From contig JADJUJ010000006.1 in NCBI GenBank assembly GCA_016710765.1, positions 62,001-126,000 on the forward strand: 64,000 nt of DNA, in the 5' to 3' direction. Below, piece after piece: positions 12,301 to 27,300 of this stretch; position 1 is the first letter of the stretch; the number at the start of each line of letters is the position of its first letter. A program made the translations under genes and the position numbers. The stretch is from Lewinellaceae bacterium. GTDB taxonomy: Bacteria > Bacteroidota > Bacteroidia > Chitinophagales > Saprospiraceae. The notes beneath the pieces are model-generated. The model saw only the letters and a list, made by a program, of their open reading frames with translations, ran no database searches and had not been told where the DNA came from.

Positions 12301-15300
12301 ATCCTGCCGGCGCTTCCATTTGTGCGGGGTCAAATCACAACCTGTTTGTTACCGCTACTGGCAATGCTCCGGGAGCTTTGCAATATCAATGGCAAAGTTC
12401 ACCTACCAATGCCGGCCCTTGGACCGATGTAGGCTTGAACAGTTCTTCTTTTACTACGCCAGCACTTACCACGACAACCTATTACCGGGTCATTATAACC
12501 CAAGCCCCATCCACATCTGGTTGTGAAATCACTTCTAATGTGGCGGAGGTTTTGGTATTTGCTCAACCAACCGCAGATGCCGGCCCGGATAAAAACGTTT
12601 GTTATAATGAAGTATTTTCGGCTACCCTGAATGGCAACGCCCCGGCTCAAGGAACTGGTGTGTGGACTGCTGTCAGCTGGCCGGGTGCTAACCCAGCCTC
12701 GATTCAGAATCCGAACAGTGCAACCACACAGGTCAGCAATCTGAATGATGAAGGCAACTACGTGTTCCGCTGGACGATTACCAACGGACCTTGTCCGCCA
12801 AGCTTTGATGAGGTTACGGTCATCGTGGAACAATGCTGTGTAGCACCACAGACTTATGCCGTGACCCTGAAAAGTTGCGCCATGGGCGTAGGTATGGCCA
12901 TGGCTGAATTTAACTTTTCAGCACTGAATGCAGCAGAATGGGTAACCACCAATACTGCTGTTGGACCAGTTCCAGTCGACCTTACGGTTACTTTCCACAA
13001 TTCCTTGCTGGATGCACAGAACGATGTGAATCCGCTGCCAAACCTTTACACCAGCGTAACTGGAAATATCTGGGCGCGGGTAGAACGCGATGCAAACTGT
13101 TTTGCAACTGAAGTAGTACAACTTCTGGTGAATCCGCTTCCAGTAATTGCAGTGAATGTAACGCCTATTAGTTGTAGCAATCCTTTGCGCAATGATGGCG
13201 CTCTTTCTGCTGTTGTAACCAGCGGCCAGCCAGCGTACACCTATTTGTGGTCTACTACTGAAACAACACAAACAATTTCCGGCCTCGTCGCCGATACGTA
13301 TACGGTGACGGTCACAGATGGCAATGGCTGTGCGGCTTCAACAAGTACCATACTCACGGATCCCACTTGTGGTGCCTCGATTGGTTTGGCGAAGCGTACC
13401 GTGAAGACGGAATTGCTGCCAAGTGGTGCGGCACAGGTGACCTTCGAGTTTAATTTGGAGAACCTGGGCAACGTATACCTGTCTAATGTGCAAATCACGG
13501 ACGACCTGGCTGCAGCCTTCCCAAGCACCTGCGTACCGACGGTGATGAGCATCACGAGCGATGATTACATCATCAATCCAGCTTACGACGGCACAAGCGA
13601 TATCAATTTGCTGCTGCCTGGCGCCAACGGTATTCCTGTTGGGGAGAAAGGTGCAGTGCAGGTAACGGTAATGGTGAATAACTGCGGCTCAGGCCAGACC
13701 AATTTCGACAATACGGCCAATGCCAGCGGTACGGCGCCAGATGGAACGCCAGTATCAGACATTTCTGATAACGGCTCTGAGCCGGATGCGAACGGCAACA
13801 ACAACGCCAATGAGGCAGGTGAGAACGATCCAACACCGGTGAACTTCGCACCAAACCCACAAATTGGTTTGGCCAAGCGCAATGTGAAGACGGAACTGCT
13901 GCCAAGCGGTGCGGCACAGGTGACCTTCGAGTTTAATTTGGAGAACCTGGGCAACGTGAATTTGAGCAATATCCAGATCACAGACGACCTGGCTGCTGCC
14001 TTCCCAAGCACTTGCGTACCGACGGTAATGAGCATCACGAGCGATGATTACATCATCAATCCGGCTTACAACGGTACAAGCGATATCAATTTGCTGTTGC
14101 CTGGTGCCAACGGTATTCCTGTTGGGGAGAAAGGTGCAGTGCTGGTAACGGTAATGGTGAACAACTGCGGCTCAGGCCAAACAGGCTTTATGAACACCGC
14201 CAATGCCAGTGGTACAGCGCCCAACGGTGCAACGACCACCGACATTTCTGATAACGGCTCCGAGCCGGATGCGAATGGCAACAACAACGCCAATGAGGCA
14301 GGTGAGAACGATCCGACACCGGTGAACTTCGCACCAAACCCACAAATTGGCCTTGCCAAGCGCAATGTGAAGACGGAACTGCTGCCAAGTGGTGCGGCAC
14401 AGGTGACCTTCGAGTTTAATTTGGAGAACCTGGGCAACGTGAATTTGAGCAATATCCAGATCACGGACGACCTGGCAGCTGCCTTCCCGGCCACCTGCGT
14501 ACCGACGGTAATGAGCATCACGAGCGATGATTACATCATCAATCCGGCTTACAATGGCACAAGCGATATCAATTTGCTGCTGCCTGGCGCCAACGGTATT
14601 CCTGTTGGGGAGGAAGGCGCAGTACTGGTAACGGTAATGGTGAACAACTGCGGTAGCGCACAGACCAGCTTCCTCAACACCGCCAATGCCAGTGGTACAG
14701 CGCCCAACGGTGCAACGACCACCGACATTTCTGATAACGGCTCCGAGCCGGATGCAAACGGCAACAACAACGCCAACGAGGCAGGTGAGAACGATCCGAC
14801 ACCGGTGAACTTCGCACCAAACCCACAAATTGGCCTTGCCAAGCGCAATGTGAAGACGGAACTGCTGCCAAGCGGTGCGGCACAGGTGACCTTCGAGTTT
14901 AATTTGGAGAACCTGGGCAACGTGAATTTGAGCAATATCCAGATCACGGACGACCTGGCTGCTGCTTTCCCGGCCACCTGCGTACCGACGGTAATGAGCA
15001 TCACGAGCGATGATTACATCATCAATCCGGCTTACAATGGCACAAGCGATATCAATTTGCTGCTGCCTGGCGCCAACGGTATTCCTGTTGGGGAGAAAGG
15101 CGCAGTACTGGTAACGGTAATGGTGAACAACTGCGGTAGCGCACAGACCAGCTTCCTCAACACAGCCAATGCCAGTGGTACAGCGCCCAACGGTGCAACG
15201 ACCACCGACATTTCTGATAACGGCTCCGAGCCGGATGCGAACGGCAACAACAACGCCAACGAGGCAGGTGAGAACGATCCGACACCGGTGAACCTCGCAC

Positions 15301-18300
15301 CAAACCCACAAATTGGTTTGGCCAAGCGCAACGTGAAAACGGAACTGCTGCCAAGTGGTGCGGCACAGGTGACCTTCGAGTTTAATTTGGAGAACCTGGG
15401 CAACGTGAATTTGAGCAATATCCAGATCACGGACGACCTGGCTGCTGCCTTCCCGGCCACCTGTGTACCGACGGTAATGAGCATCACGAGCGATGATTAC
15501 ATCATCAATCCGGCTTACGACGGTGTGACTGACCTGAACCTGCTGCTGCCTGGCGCCAACGGTATTCCTGTTGGGGAGAAAGGCGCAGTGCTGGTAACGG
15601 TAATGGTGAACAACTGCGGCTCAGGCCAAACAGGCTTTATGAACACCGCCAATGCCAGTGGTACAGCGCCCAACGGTGCAACAACCACCGACATTTCTGA
15701 TAACGGCTCTGAGCCGGATGCGAACGGCAACAACAACGCCAATGAGGCAGGTGAGAACGATCCGACACCGGTGAACTTCGCACCAAACCCACAAATTGGT
15801 TTGGCCAAGCGCAATGTGAAGACGGAACTGCTGCCAAGCGGTGCGGCACAGGTGACCTTCGAGTTTAATTTGGAGAACCTGGGCAACGTGAATTTGAGCA
15901 ATATCCAGATCACAGACGACCTGGCTGCTGCTTTCCCAAGCACCTGCGTACCGACGGTAATGAGCATCACGAGCGATGATTACATCATCAATCCGGCTTA
16001 CGACGGTGTGACTGACCTGAACCTGCTGCTGCCTGGCGCCAACGGTATTCCTGTTGGGGAGAAAGGTGCAGTACTGGTAACGGTAATGGTGAACAACTGC
16101 GGTAGCGCACAGACCAGCTTCCTCAACACCGCCAATGCCAGTGGTACAGCGCCCAACGGTGCAACAACCACCGACATTTCTGATAACGGCTCCGAGCCGG
16201 ATGCAAACGGCAACAACAACGCCAACGAGGTAGGTGAGAACGATCCGACACCGGTGAACTTCGCACCAAACCCACAAATTGGTTTGGCTAAGCGCAATGT
16301 GAAGACGGAACTGCTGCCAAGTGGTGCGGCACAGGTGACCTTCGAGTTTAATTTGGAGAACCTGGGCAACGTGAATTTGAGCAATATCCAGATCACGGAC
16401 GACCTGGCTGCTGCCTTCCCAAGCACCTGCGTACCGACGGTAATGAGCATCACGAGCGATGATTACATCATCAATCCGGCTTACGACGGTGTGACTGACC
16501 TGAACCTGCTGCTGCCTGGCGCCAACGGTATTCCTGTTGGGGAGAAAGGCGCAGTGCTGGTAACGGTAATGGTGAACAACTGCGGTTCTGGCCAAACAGG
16601 CTTTATGAACACAGCCAATGCCAGTGGTACAGCGCCCAACGGTGCAACGACCACCGACATTTCTGATAACGGCTCTGAGCCGGATGCGAACGGCAACAAC
16701 AACGCCAATGAGGCAGGTGAGAACGATCCGACACCGGTGAACTTCGCACCAAACCCACAAATTGGCCTTGCCAAGCGCAATGTGAAGACGGAACTGCTGC
16801 CAAGCGGTGCGGCACAGGTGACCTTCGAGTTTAATTTGGAGAACCTGGGCAACGTGAATTTGAGCAATATCCAGATCACGGACGACCTGGCTGCTGCCTT
16901 CCCGGCCACCTGCGTACCGACGGTAATGAGCATCACGAGCGATGATTACATCATCAATCCGGCTTACAACGGTACAAGCGATATCAATTTGCTGCTGCCT
17001 GGCGCCAACGGTATTCCTGTTGGGGAGAAAGGTGCAGTACTGGTAACGGTAATGGTGAACAACTGCGGTAGCGCACAGACCAGTTTCCTCAACACCGCCA
17101 ATGCCAGTGGTACAGCGCCCAACGGAGCAACGACCACCGACATTTCTGATAACGGCTCTGAGCCGGATGCGAACGGCAACAACAACGCCAACGAGGTAGG
17201 TGAGAACGATCCGACACCGGTGAACTTCGCACCAAACCCACAAATTGGTTTGGCTAAGCGCAATGTGAAGACGGAACTGCTGCCAAGTGGTGCGGCACAG
17301 GTGACCTTCGAGTTTAATTTGGAGAACCTGGGCAACGTGAATTTGAGCAATATCCAGATCACAGACGACCTGGCTGCTGCCTTCCGGCCACCTGCGTACC
17401 GACGGTAATGAGCATCACGAGCGATGATTACATCATCAATCCGGCTTACAACGGTACAAGCGATATCAATTTGCTGCTGCCTGGCGCCAACGGTATTCCT
17501 GTTGGGGAGAAAGGTGCAGTACTGGTAACGGTAATGGTGAACAACTGCGGTCAGGCCAAACAGGCTTTCCTCAACACCGCCAATGCCAGTGGTACAGCGC
17601 CCAACGGTGCAACGACCACCGACATTTCTGATAACGGCTCCGAGCCGGATGCAAACGGCAACAACAACGCCAACGAGGCAGGTGAGAACGATCCGACACC
17701 GGTGAACTTCGCACCAAACCCACAAATTGGTTTGGCCAAGCGCAACGTGAAAACGGAACTGCTGCCAAGTGGTGCGGCACAGGTGACCTTCGAGTTTAAT
17801 TTGGAGAACCTGGGCAACGTGAATTTGAGCAATATCCAGATCACAGACGACCTGGCTGCTGCCTTCCCGGCCACCTGTGTACCGACGGTAATGAGCATCA
17901 CGAGCGATGATTACATCATCAATCCGGCTTACGACGGTACAACTGACCTGAACCTGCTGCTGCCTGGCGCCAACGGTATTCCTGTTGGGGAGAAAGGCGC
18001 AGTACTGGTAACGGTAATGGTGAACAACTGCGGTAGCGCACAGACCAGCTTCCTCAACACAGCCAATGCCAGTGGTACAGCGCCCAACGGTGCAACGACC
18101 ACCGACATTTCTGATAACGGCTCCGAGCCGGATGCGAACGGCAACAACAACGCCAACGAGGTAGGTGAGAACGATCCGACACCGGTGAACTTCGCACCAA
18201 ACCCACAAATTGGCCTTGCCAAGCGCAATGTGAAGACGGAACTGCTGCCAAGCGGTGCGGCACAGGTGACCTTCGAGTTTAATTTGGAGAACCTGGGCAA

Positions 18301-21300
18301 CGTGAATTTGAGCAATATCCAGATCACGGACGACCTGGCTGCTGCCTTCCCGGCCACCTGCGTACCGACGGTAATGAGCATCACGAGCGATGATTACATC
18401 ATCAATCCGGCTTACAACGGTGTGACAGACCTGAACCTGCTGCTGCCTGGCGCCAACGGTATTCCTGTTGGGGAGAAAGGTGCAGTACTGGTAACGGTAA
18501 TGGTGAACAACTGCGGTAGCGCACAGACCAGCTTTCCTCAACACCGCCAATGCCAGTGGTACAGCGCCCAACGGAGCAACGACCACCGACATTTCTGATA
18601 ACGGCTCTGAGCCGGATGCGAACGGCAACAACAACGCCAATGAGGCAGGTGAGAACGATCCGACACCGGTGAACTTCGCACCAAACCCACAAATTGGTTT
18701 GGCCAAGCGCAATGTGAAGACAGAACTGCTGCCAAGTGGTGCGGCACAGGTGACCTTCGAGTTTAATTTGGAGAACCTGGGCAACGTGAATTTGAGCAAT
18801 ATCCAGATCACGGACGACCTGGCTGCTGCCTTCCCGGCCACCTGCGTACCGACGGTAATGAGCATCACGAGCGATGATTACATCATCAATCCGGCTTACA
18901 ACGGTACAAGCGATATCAATTTGCTGCTGCCTGGCGCCAACGGTATCCCTGTTGGGGAGAAAGGCGCAGTACTGGTAACGGTAATGGTGAACAACTGCGG
19001 TAGCGCACAGACCAGCTTCCTCAACACCGCCAATGCCAGTGGTACAGCGCCCAACGGAGCAACGACCACCGACATTTCTGATAACGGCTCCGGAGCCGGA
19101 TGCGAACGGCAACAACAACGCCAACGAGGCAGGGTGAGAACGATCCGACACCGGTGAACTTCGCACCAAACCCACAAATTGGCCTTGCCAAGCGCAATGT
19201 GAAGACGGAACTGCTGCCAAGCGGTGCGGCACAGGTGACCTTCGAGTTTAATTTGGAGAACCTGGGCAACGTGAATTTGAGCAATATCCAGATCACGGAC
19301 GACCTGGCTGCTGCCTTCCCCGGCCACCTGCGTACCGACGGTAATGAGCATCACGAGCGATGATTACATCATCAATCCGGCTTACAACGGTACAAGCGAT
19401 ATCAATTTGCTGCTGCCTGGCGCCAACGGTATTCCTGTTGGGGAGAAAGGTGCAGTGCTGGTAACGGTAATGGTGAACAACTGCGGTTCAGGCCAAACAG
19501 GCTTTATGAACACAGCCAATGCCAGTGGTACAGCGCCCAACGGTGCAACGACCACCGACATTTCTGATAACGGCTCCGAGCCGGATGCGAACGGCAACAA
19601 CAACGCCAATGAGGCAGGTGAGAACGATCCGACACCGGTGAACTTCGCACCAAACCCACAAATTGGCCTTGCCAAGCGCAATGTGAAGACGGAACTGCTG
19701 CCAAGTGGTGCGGCACAGGTGACCTTCGAGTTTAATTTGGAGAACCTGGGCAACGTGAATTTGAGCAATATCCAGATCACGGACGACCTGGCTGCTGCCT
19801 TCCCGGCCACCTGCGTACCGACGGTAATGAGCATCACGAGCGATGATTACATCATCAATCCGGCTTACAATGGCACAAGCGATATCAATTTGCTGCTGCC
19901 TGGCGCCAACGGTATTCCTGTTGGGGAGAAAGGCGCAGTACTGGTAACGGTAATGGTGAACAACTGCGGTAGCGCACAGACCAGCTTCCTCAACACCGCC
20001 AATGCCAGTGGTACAGCGCCCAACGGAGCAACGACCACCGACATTTCTGATAACGGCTCTGAGCCGGATGCGAACGGCAACAACAACGCCAATGAGGCAG
20101 GTGAGAACGATCCGACACCGGTGAACTTCGCACCAAACCCACAAATTGGCCTTGCCAAGCGCAATGTGAAGACGGAACTGCTGCCAAGCGGTGCGGCACA
20201 GGTGACCTTCGAGTTTAATTTGGAGAACCTGGGCAACGTGAATTTGAGCAATATCCAGATCACGGACGACCTGGCTGCTGCCTTCCCGGCCACCTGCGTA
20301 CCGACGGTAATGAGCATCACGAGCGATGATTACATCATCAATCCGGCTTACGACGGTACAAGCGACCTGAACCTGCTGCTGCCTGGCGCCAACGGTATTC
20401 CTGTTGGGGAGAAAGGCGCAGTACTGGTAACGGTAATGGTGAACAACTGCGGCTCAGGCCAGACCAGGCTTTCTGAACACCGCCAATGCCAGTGGTACAG
20501 CGCCCAACGGTGCAACGACCACCGACATTTCTGATAACGGCTCCGAGCCGGATGCGAACGGCAACAACAACGCCAATGAGGTAGGTGAGAACGATCCGAC
20601 ACCGGTGAACTTCGCACCAAACCCACAAATTGGCCTGGCCAAGCGCAATGTGAAGACGGAACTGCTGCCAAGTGGTGCGGCACAGGTGACCTTCGAGTTT
20701 AATTTGGAGAACCTGGGCAACGTGAATTTGAGCAATATCCAGATCACGGACGACCTGGCTGCTGCCTTCCCGGCCACCTGTACCGACGGTAATGAGCATC
20801 ACGAGCGATGATTACATCATCAATCCGGCTTACAACGGTACAAGCGATATCAATTTGCTGCTGCCTGGCGCCAACGGTATCCCTGTTGGGGAGAAAGGCG
20901 CAGTACTGGTAACGGTAATGGTGAACAACTGCGGCTCAGGCCAAACAGGCTTTCCTGAACACCGCCAATGCCAGTGGTACAGCGCCCAACGGAGCAACGA
21001 CCACCGACATTTCTGATAACGGCTCCGAGCCGGATGCGAATGGCAACAACAACGCCAACGAGGCAGGTGAGAACGATCCGACACCGGTGAACTTCGCACC
21101 AAACCCACAAATTGGCCTTGCCAAACGCAATGTGAAGACAGAACTGCTGCCAAGTGGTGCGGCACAGGTGACCTTCGAGTTTAATTTGGAGAACCTGGGC
21201 AACGTGAATTTGAGCAATATCCAGATCACGGACGACCTGGCTGCTGCCTTCCCGGCCACCTGCGTACCGACGGTAATGAGCATCACGAGCGATGATTACA

Positions 21301-24300
21301 TCATCAATCCGGCTTACAACGGTACAAGCGATATCAATTTGCTGCTGCCTGGCGCCAACGGTATTCCTGTTGGGGAGAAAGGCGCAGTACTGGTAACGGT
21401 AATGGTGAACAACTGCGGCAGCGCACAGACCAGGCTTCTCAACACCGCCAATGCCAGTGGTACAGCGCCCAACGGAGCAACGACCACCGACATTTCTGAT
21501 AACGGCTCTGAGCCGGATGCGAACGGCAACAACAACGCCAATGAGGCAGGTGAGAACGATCCGACACCGGTGAACTTCGCACCAAACCCACAAATTGGTT
21601 TGGCCAAGCGCAATGTGAAGACGGAACTGCTGCCAAGCGGTGCGGCACAGGTGACCTTCGAGTTTAATTTGGAGAACCTGGGCAACGTGAATTTGAGCAA
21701 TATCCAGATCACAGACGACCTGGCTGCTGCCTTCCCAAGCACTTGTGTACCGACGGTAATGAGCATCACGAGCGATGATTACATCATCAATCCGGCTTAC
21801 AACGGCACAAGCGACCTCAATTTGCTGCTGCCTGGCGCCAACGGTATTCCTGTTGGGGAGAAAGGCGCAGTACTGGTAACGGTAATGGTGAACAACTGCG
21901 GCTAGGCACAAACAGGCTTTATGAACACCGCCAATGCCAGTGGTACAGCGCCCAACGGTGCAACGACCACCGACATTTCTGATAACGGCTCCGAGCCGGA
22001 TGCGAATGGCAACAACAACGCCAACGAGGCAGGTGAGAACGATCCGACACCGGTGAACTTCGCACCAAACCCACAAATTGGCCTTGCCAAGCGCAATGTG
22101 AAGACGGAACTGCTGCCAAGTGGTGCGGCACAGGTGACCTTCGAGTTTAATTTGGAGAACCTGGGCAACGTGAATTTGAGCAATATCCAGATCACGGACG
22201 ACCTGGCTGCTGCCTTCCCGGCCACCTGCGTACCGACGGTAATGAGCATCACGAGCGATGATTACATCATCAATCCGGCTTACAACGGTACAAGCGATAT
22301 CAATTTGCTGCTGCCTGGCGCCAACGGTATTCCTGTTGGGGAGAAAGGCGCAGTACTGGTAACGGTAATGGTGAACAACTGCGGCTCAGGCAGAACAGGC
22401 TTCCTCAACACCGCCAATGCCAGTGGTACAGCGCCCAACGGTGCAACGACCACCGACATTTCTGATAACGGCTCCGAGCCGGATGCGAACGGCAACAACA
22501 ACGCCAACGAGGCAGGTGAGAACGATCCGACACCGGTGAACTTCGCACCAAACCCACAAATTGGCTTTGGCCAAGCGCAATGTGAAGACGGAACTGCTGC
22601 CAAGCGGTGCGGCACAGGTGACCTTCGAGTTTAATTTGGAGAACCTGGGCAACGTGAATTTGAGCAATATCCAGATCACAGACGACCTGGCTGCTGCCTT
22701 CCCAAGCACTTGTGTACCGACGGTAATGAGCATCACGAGCGATGATTACATCATCAATCCGGCTTACAATGGCACAAGCGATATCAATTTGCTGCTGCCT
22801 GGCGCCAACGGTATTCCTGTTGGGGAGAAAGGCGCAGTACTGGTAACGGTAATGGTGAACAACTGCGGTAGCGCACAGACCAGTTTCCTCAACACCGCCA
22901 ATGCCAGTGGTACAGCGCCCAACGGAGCAACGACCACCGACATTTCTGATAACGGCTCCGAGCCGGATGCGAATGGCAACAACAACGCCAATGAGGCAGG
23001 TGAGAACGATCCGACACCGGTGAACTTCGCACCAAACCCACAAATTGGCCTTGCCAAGCGCAATGTGAAGACGGAACTGCTGCCAAGCGGTGCGGCACAG
23101 GTGACCTTCGAGTTTAATTTGGAGAACCTGGGCAACGTGAATTTGAGCAATATCCAGATCACGGACGACCTGGCTGCTGCCTTCCCGGCCACCTGCGTAC
23201 CGACGGTAATGAGCATCACGAGCGATGATTACATCATCAATCCGGCTTACAACGGTACAAGCGATATCAATTTGCTGCTGCCTGGCGCCAACGGTATTCC
23301 TGTTGGGGAGAAAGGCGCAGTACTGGTAACGGTAATGGTGAACAACTGCGGCTCAGGCCAAACAGGCTTTATGAACACCGCCAATGCCAGTGGTACAGCG
23401 CCCAACGGAGCAACGACCACCGACATTTCTGATAACGGCTCCGAGCCGGATGCAAACGGCAACAACAACGCCAACGAGGCAGGTGAGAACGATCCGACAC
23501 CGGTGAACTTCGCACCAAACCCACAAATTGGCCTTGCCAAGCGCAATGTGAAGACGGAACTGCTGCCAAGCGGTGCGGCACAGGTGACCTTCGAGTTTAA
23601 TTTGGAGAACCTGGGCAACGTGAATTTGAGCAATATCCAGATCACGGACGACCTGGCTGCTGCCTTCCCAAGCACTTGCGTACCGACGGTAATGAGCATC
23701 ACGAGCGATGATTACATCATCAATCCGGCTTACGACGGTGTGACTGACCTGAACCTGCTGCTGCCTGGCGCCAACGGTATCCCTGTTGGGGAGAAAGGCG
23801 CAGTACTGGTAACGGTAATGGTGAACAACTGCGGCTCAGGCCAAACAGGCTTTATGAACACAGCCAATGCCAGTGGTACAGCGCCCAACGGTGCAACGAC
23901 CACCGACATTTCTGATAACGGCTCCGAGCCGGATGCGAACGGCAACAACAACGCCAACGAGGCAGGTGAGAACGATCCGACACCGGTGAACTTCGCACCA
24001 AACCCTGTCGTTGGTCTTGCCAAACGCACTGTTCAAGTTCAAACGCTTCCCAATGGTAGTGTTGATGTAACGTTTGAATTCAACATTGAAAACCTGGGGA
24101 ATGTCAACATCAATGATTTACAGGTCGTTGATAACCTTGCCCTGGCGTTCCCGTCAACTTGTGTGATCTCAGTTCAAAGCCTGACATCAGACGACTACAT
24201 TGTTAATGCAGGATTTACGGGTATAGGAAATAACAACCTCCTTGCAGCGGGAAATGATATTCCGGTGGGGGATAAAGGTGCTATTTTACTGACCATCAAC

Positions 24301-27300
24301 CTTGAATTGCGGTCCAAACCAATTGACGTTCCTGAACCAGGCTACTGTGAGCGGTACCGCACCCAATGGTACGGTAGTGACAGATCCTTCAGACAATGGC
24401 AGTGATCCGGATCCGGACGGTGATGGTAATCCAAATGAGACAGGTGAGAACGATCCGACACCGGTGGACATCAACTGTACACTTCCGCAGACGTATGCCA
24501 TTACGCTGAAAACCTGTGCCATAGGCCAGGGTATGTTAATGGGTAATTTTGATTTTGATGCCCTGAATGCAGCTGAACTGGTAACCACGAATACCTTTAA
24601 CGGTCCGGTTCCGGCTGGCCTTACGGTAACTTTCCACAATTCCTTGGAAGATGCCAATACGGACCAAAATCCGCTGCCTAATGTGTATACCAGTCCTACC
24701 GGGAATATCTGGGCACGGATTGAGTCCAATACAAATTCGACTTGCTACTCCGTAGAGGTAATTCAATTGGTTGTAAATCAAGTGCCTATCCTCTTGCTGA
24801 ACAAGACGGATGAGACCTGCTCTGTTTCTACAGATGGTACTGCAAGCGTATTTGTGACGAACAACCAGGGCGCCTACAACTACGACTGGTCGAACCTGCC
24901 AGGCACCAATAACCCGGCCGCACAAACTGGCTTGGATGGAGGTACCTACACGGTTACAGTGACCGATGGTAATGGTTGCACCAGTACCGGTTCAGTAACC
25001 GTTCTGGAAGGTCCGGTACTTACAATGGTGCCGATTCCTAACATCGGTCCGTTGTGTCCTGGCCAGAAAACCATTCAGCCAACATTGTTGTCCAGCACAC
25101 CATATAACCCGAATACGGTTTATACCTGGAGTGGTGGCGCATTTGCTGGCTTACCCAATGGTTCATCAACGGGATTGAACCCTGTTATTCCGGGATTCGA
25201 TGCAACGACGATTGAAGGTGTATACATCGTAACAGTTACAGCAACACTAGGCACCTTGCCAAATCAGTGCTCCGCTACTACCACGTTTACCATCACAATT
25301 AACGATGCGACGCCACCGGTATTCGACAACTGCCCAACTACCATGATTATGATCGGCAACGATCCTGATCAGTGTAGCGGTAAACTGAACTGGTCCATCC
25401 CAACCGCAACGGACGAGTGTGCAACATTTGTCTCCATTGCGCAAACAGGTGGTCCAATGTCGGGCTCTGTAATTTCAATTACTTGCCCGCCAACACCTCA
25501 GACCATTACTTACACCGCCAATGATGGCAACGGCAACATCTCCACCTGTACTTTCCAGGTGATGGTGGTTGATACCGAGAAGCCTGAGTTTGATGCTGAT
25601 ATTTTGATGCCTGGTAATGTCACGGTTGAGTGTGATGCCGTTCCAACGAATTGTATCCCACGTACAGGTGGTGCTTGTACGCCACTGACCAATGACGATG
25701 TGAACGACAATTGTACTGCCTCGGCTGATCTGGTGGTTACCTTTAATGAAGTCAGCACTCAGGATCCAAATCCGGCAAACTGTGGCCATTACAACTACAT
25801 GATCACACGGACCTGGACGATCACAGATTGCGCAGGCAACAAGTTAATTCACATACAGAAAATCACCGTTCAGGATACCAAAGCGCCGACCGCACTTTGT
25901 AAAAATGCAACGGTGACCCTGGATAAATGTGGCAAATACATACTGAGTCCATTTGATGTAGACAATGGTTCCTTTGACAATTGTGCACCAACTGCCAACC
26001 TGACATTTAGTGTGACATCAACAACGGTACCAGGTAATCCACCAACCTTTACGTGCGCTAATTTGGGCCCGAACCTGGTGACGCTTACGGTTACCGACCC
26101 ATGTGGAAACTCGGCTACCTGCACTGCTATTGTGACCGTGGAAGAAGGCATCGGACCTTGTGTGCCTGAAATTACGGTTGAGACCAGCTGTATGGGCATG
26201 AACAGTATGGGCAATGCCACGACCCTGGAAGATGGCCAATTTATGGATCTCATCACCATCAAATCGTTGGCGATGATGACCTGGAAAATTACGGTTAACC
26301 TCACCAGCAACGGTCAGGGCTTATACAACATCAATAGTCCTGCGCCACCTGCAGCACCAGTTTTGATACCAATTGGCACGGAGTTCGTTTCCGGCACGGC
26401 TGATGGTATTGACAACGATGGCGATGGGGAAATTGATGAAGCAGACGAGAGGATTTATTACACCTTGAAGGTCCTACACGTCGACTGTAAAGGCTATGAC
26501 ATCACCGTTAGCAATGAAGGTGGTATTGGCTGTGGCGTTCTTTCGACGTTCCACATCCTGAACAAGGCCTGCTACCCAACACCTTACTTCTGTAACCTTG
26601 AGGATGTATACTGCCTTTGCACAACATTCCCAATCGAAGTTTGTGAGTACAATAATGCAGCAGGCTCAGTGGTGCCTGGCTCGATCATGGTAGACGGTGT
26701 TCCAACAACCATATTCGATGCTGGTGCCTTAGGTGTTGGTGCACATACCATCATGGCAACATTTGATGCAGGGGCTGCAACAACAACACTCGTGATCAAC
26801 GGTGTACAATTGGGTGGTACCATGCAGGATGCTGTGAATGATCCAGGCTGTAAGCAAAAGATCACCAAGGTGGTGAACATCGTTCCAACGCCTAATACGG
26901 TGGTTTGTAACGACCTGGTGCACGTGTCCATGGATGCAGATTGTAAAGTGACCATCAGTGCAGACGATGTGCTGGAAGGAACTTATTTCTGCTACGACGA
27001 TTATGTGGTTCAAGTGGATAAAACTCCTCCATTTGGTAATGGACCATGGGAAATGGCAATGTTCGGCCCCGCTGATATTGGTATGACCTTCACTTACCAG
27101 GTGCTCCACGATTGTGGCGGCCCGAACACTTGCACAGGCCAAGTTAAGATCGAAGACAAACTGGCTCCTACAGTCACCTGTCCTCCGAACATTACCATCG
27201 CGTGCAGTGAATCCACCGGCGTAGCCCATACCGGCAATGTTGCCATCGAGGACTGCTCACCAACCACGACCCAGATTGATAATGTAATCGTAGACAATGG

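Noticed and set aside
13583..23219. Long minus-strand ORFs of ~151-634 codons repeating through the DUF11 array
   Set aside because: They are antisense shadows of the repeat: the same pseudo-protein recurs every 483 bp with no start signals or family resemblance, while the plus strand has clear domain motifs.
13378..24472. CRISPR array or satellite DNA as explanation of the repeats
   Set aside because: The unit is 483 bp, codes for a DUF11 domain in a continuous frame and has no short repeat-spacer structure or cas genes.
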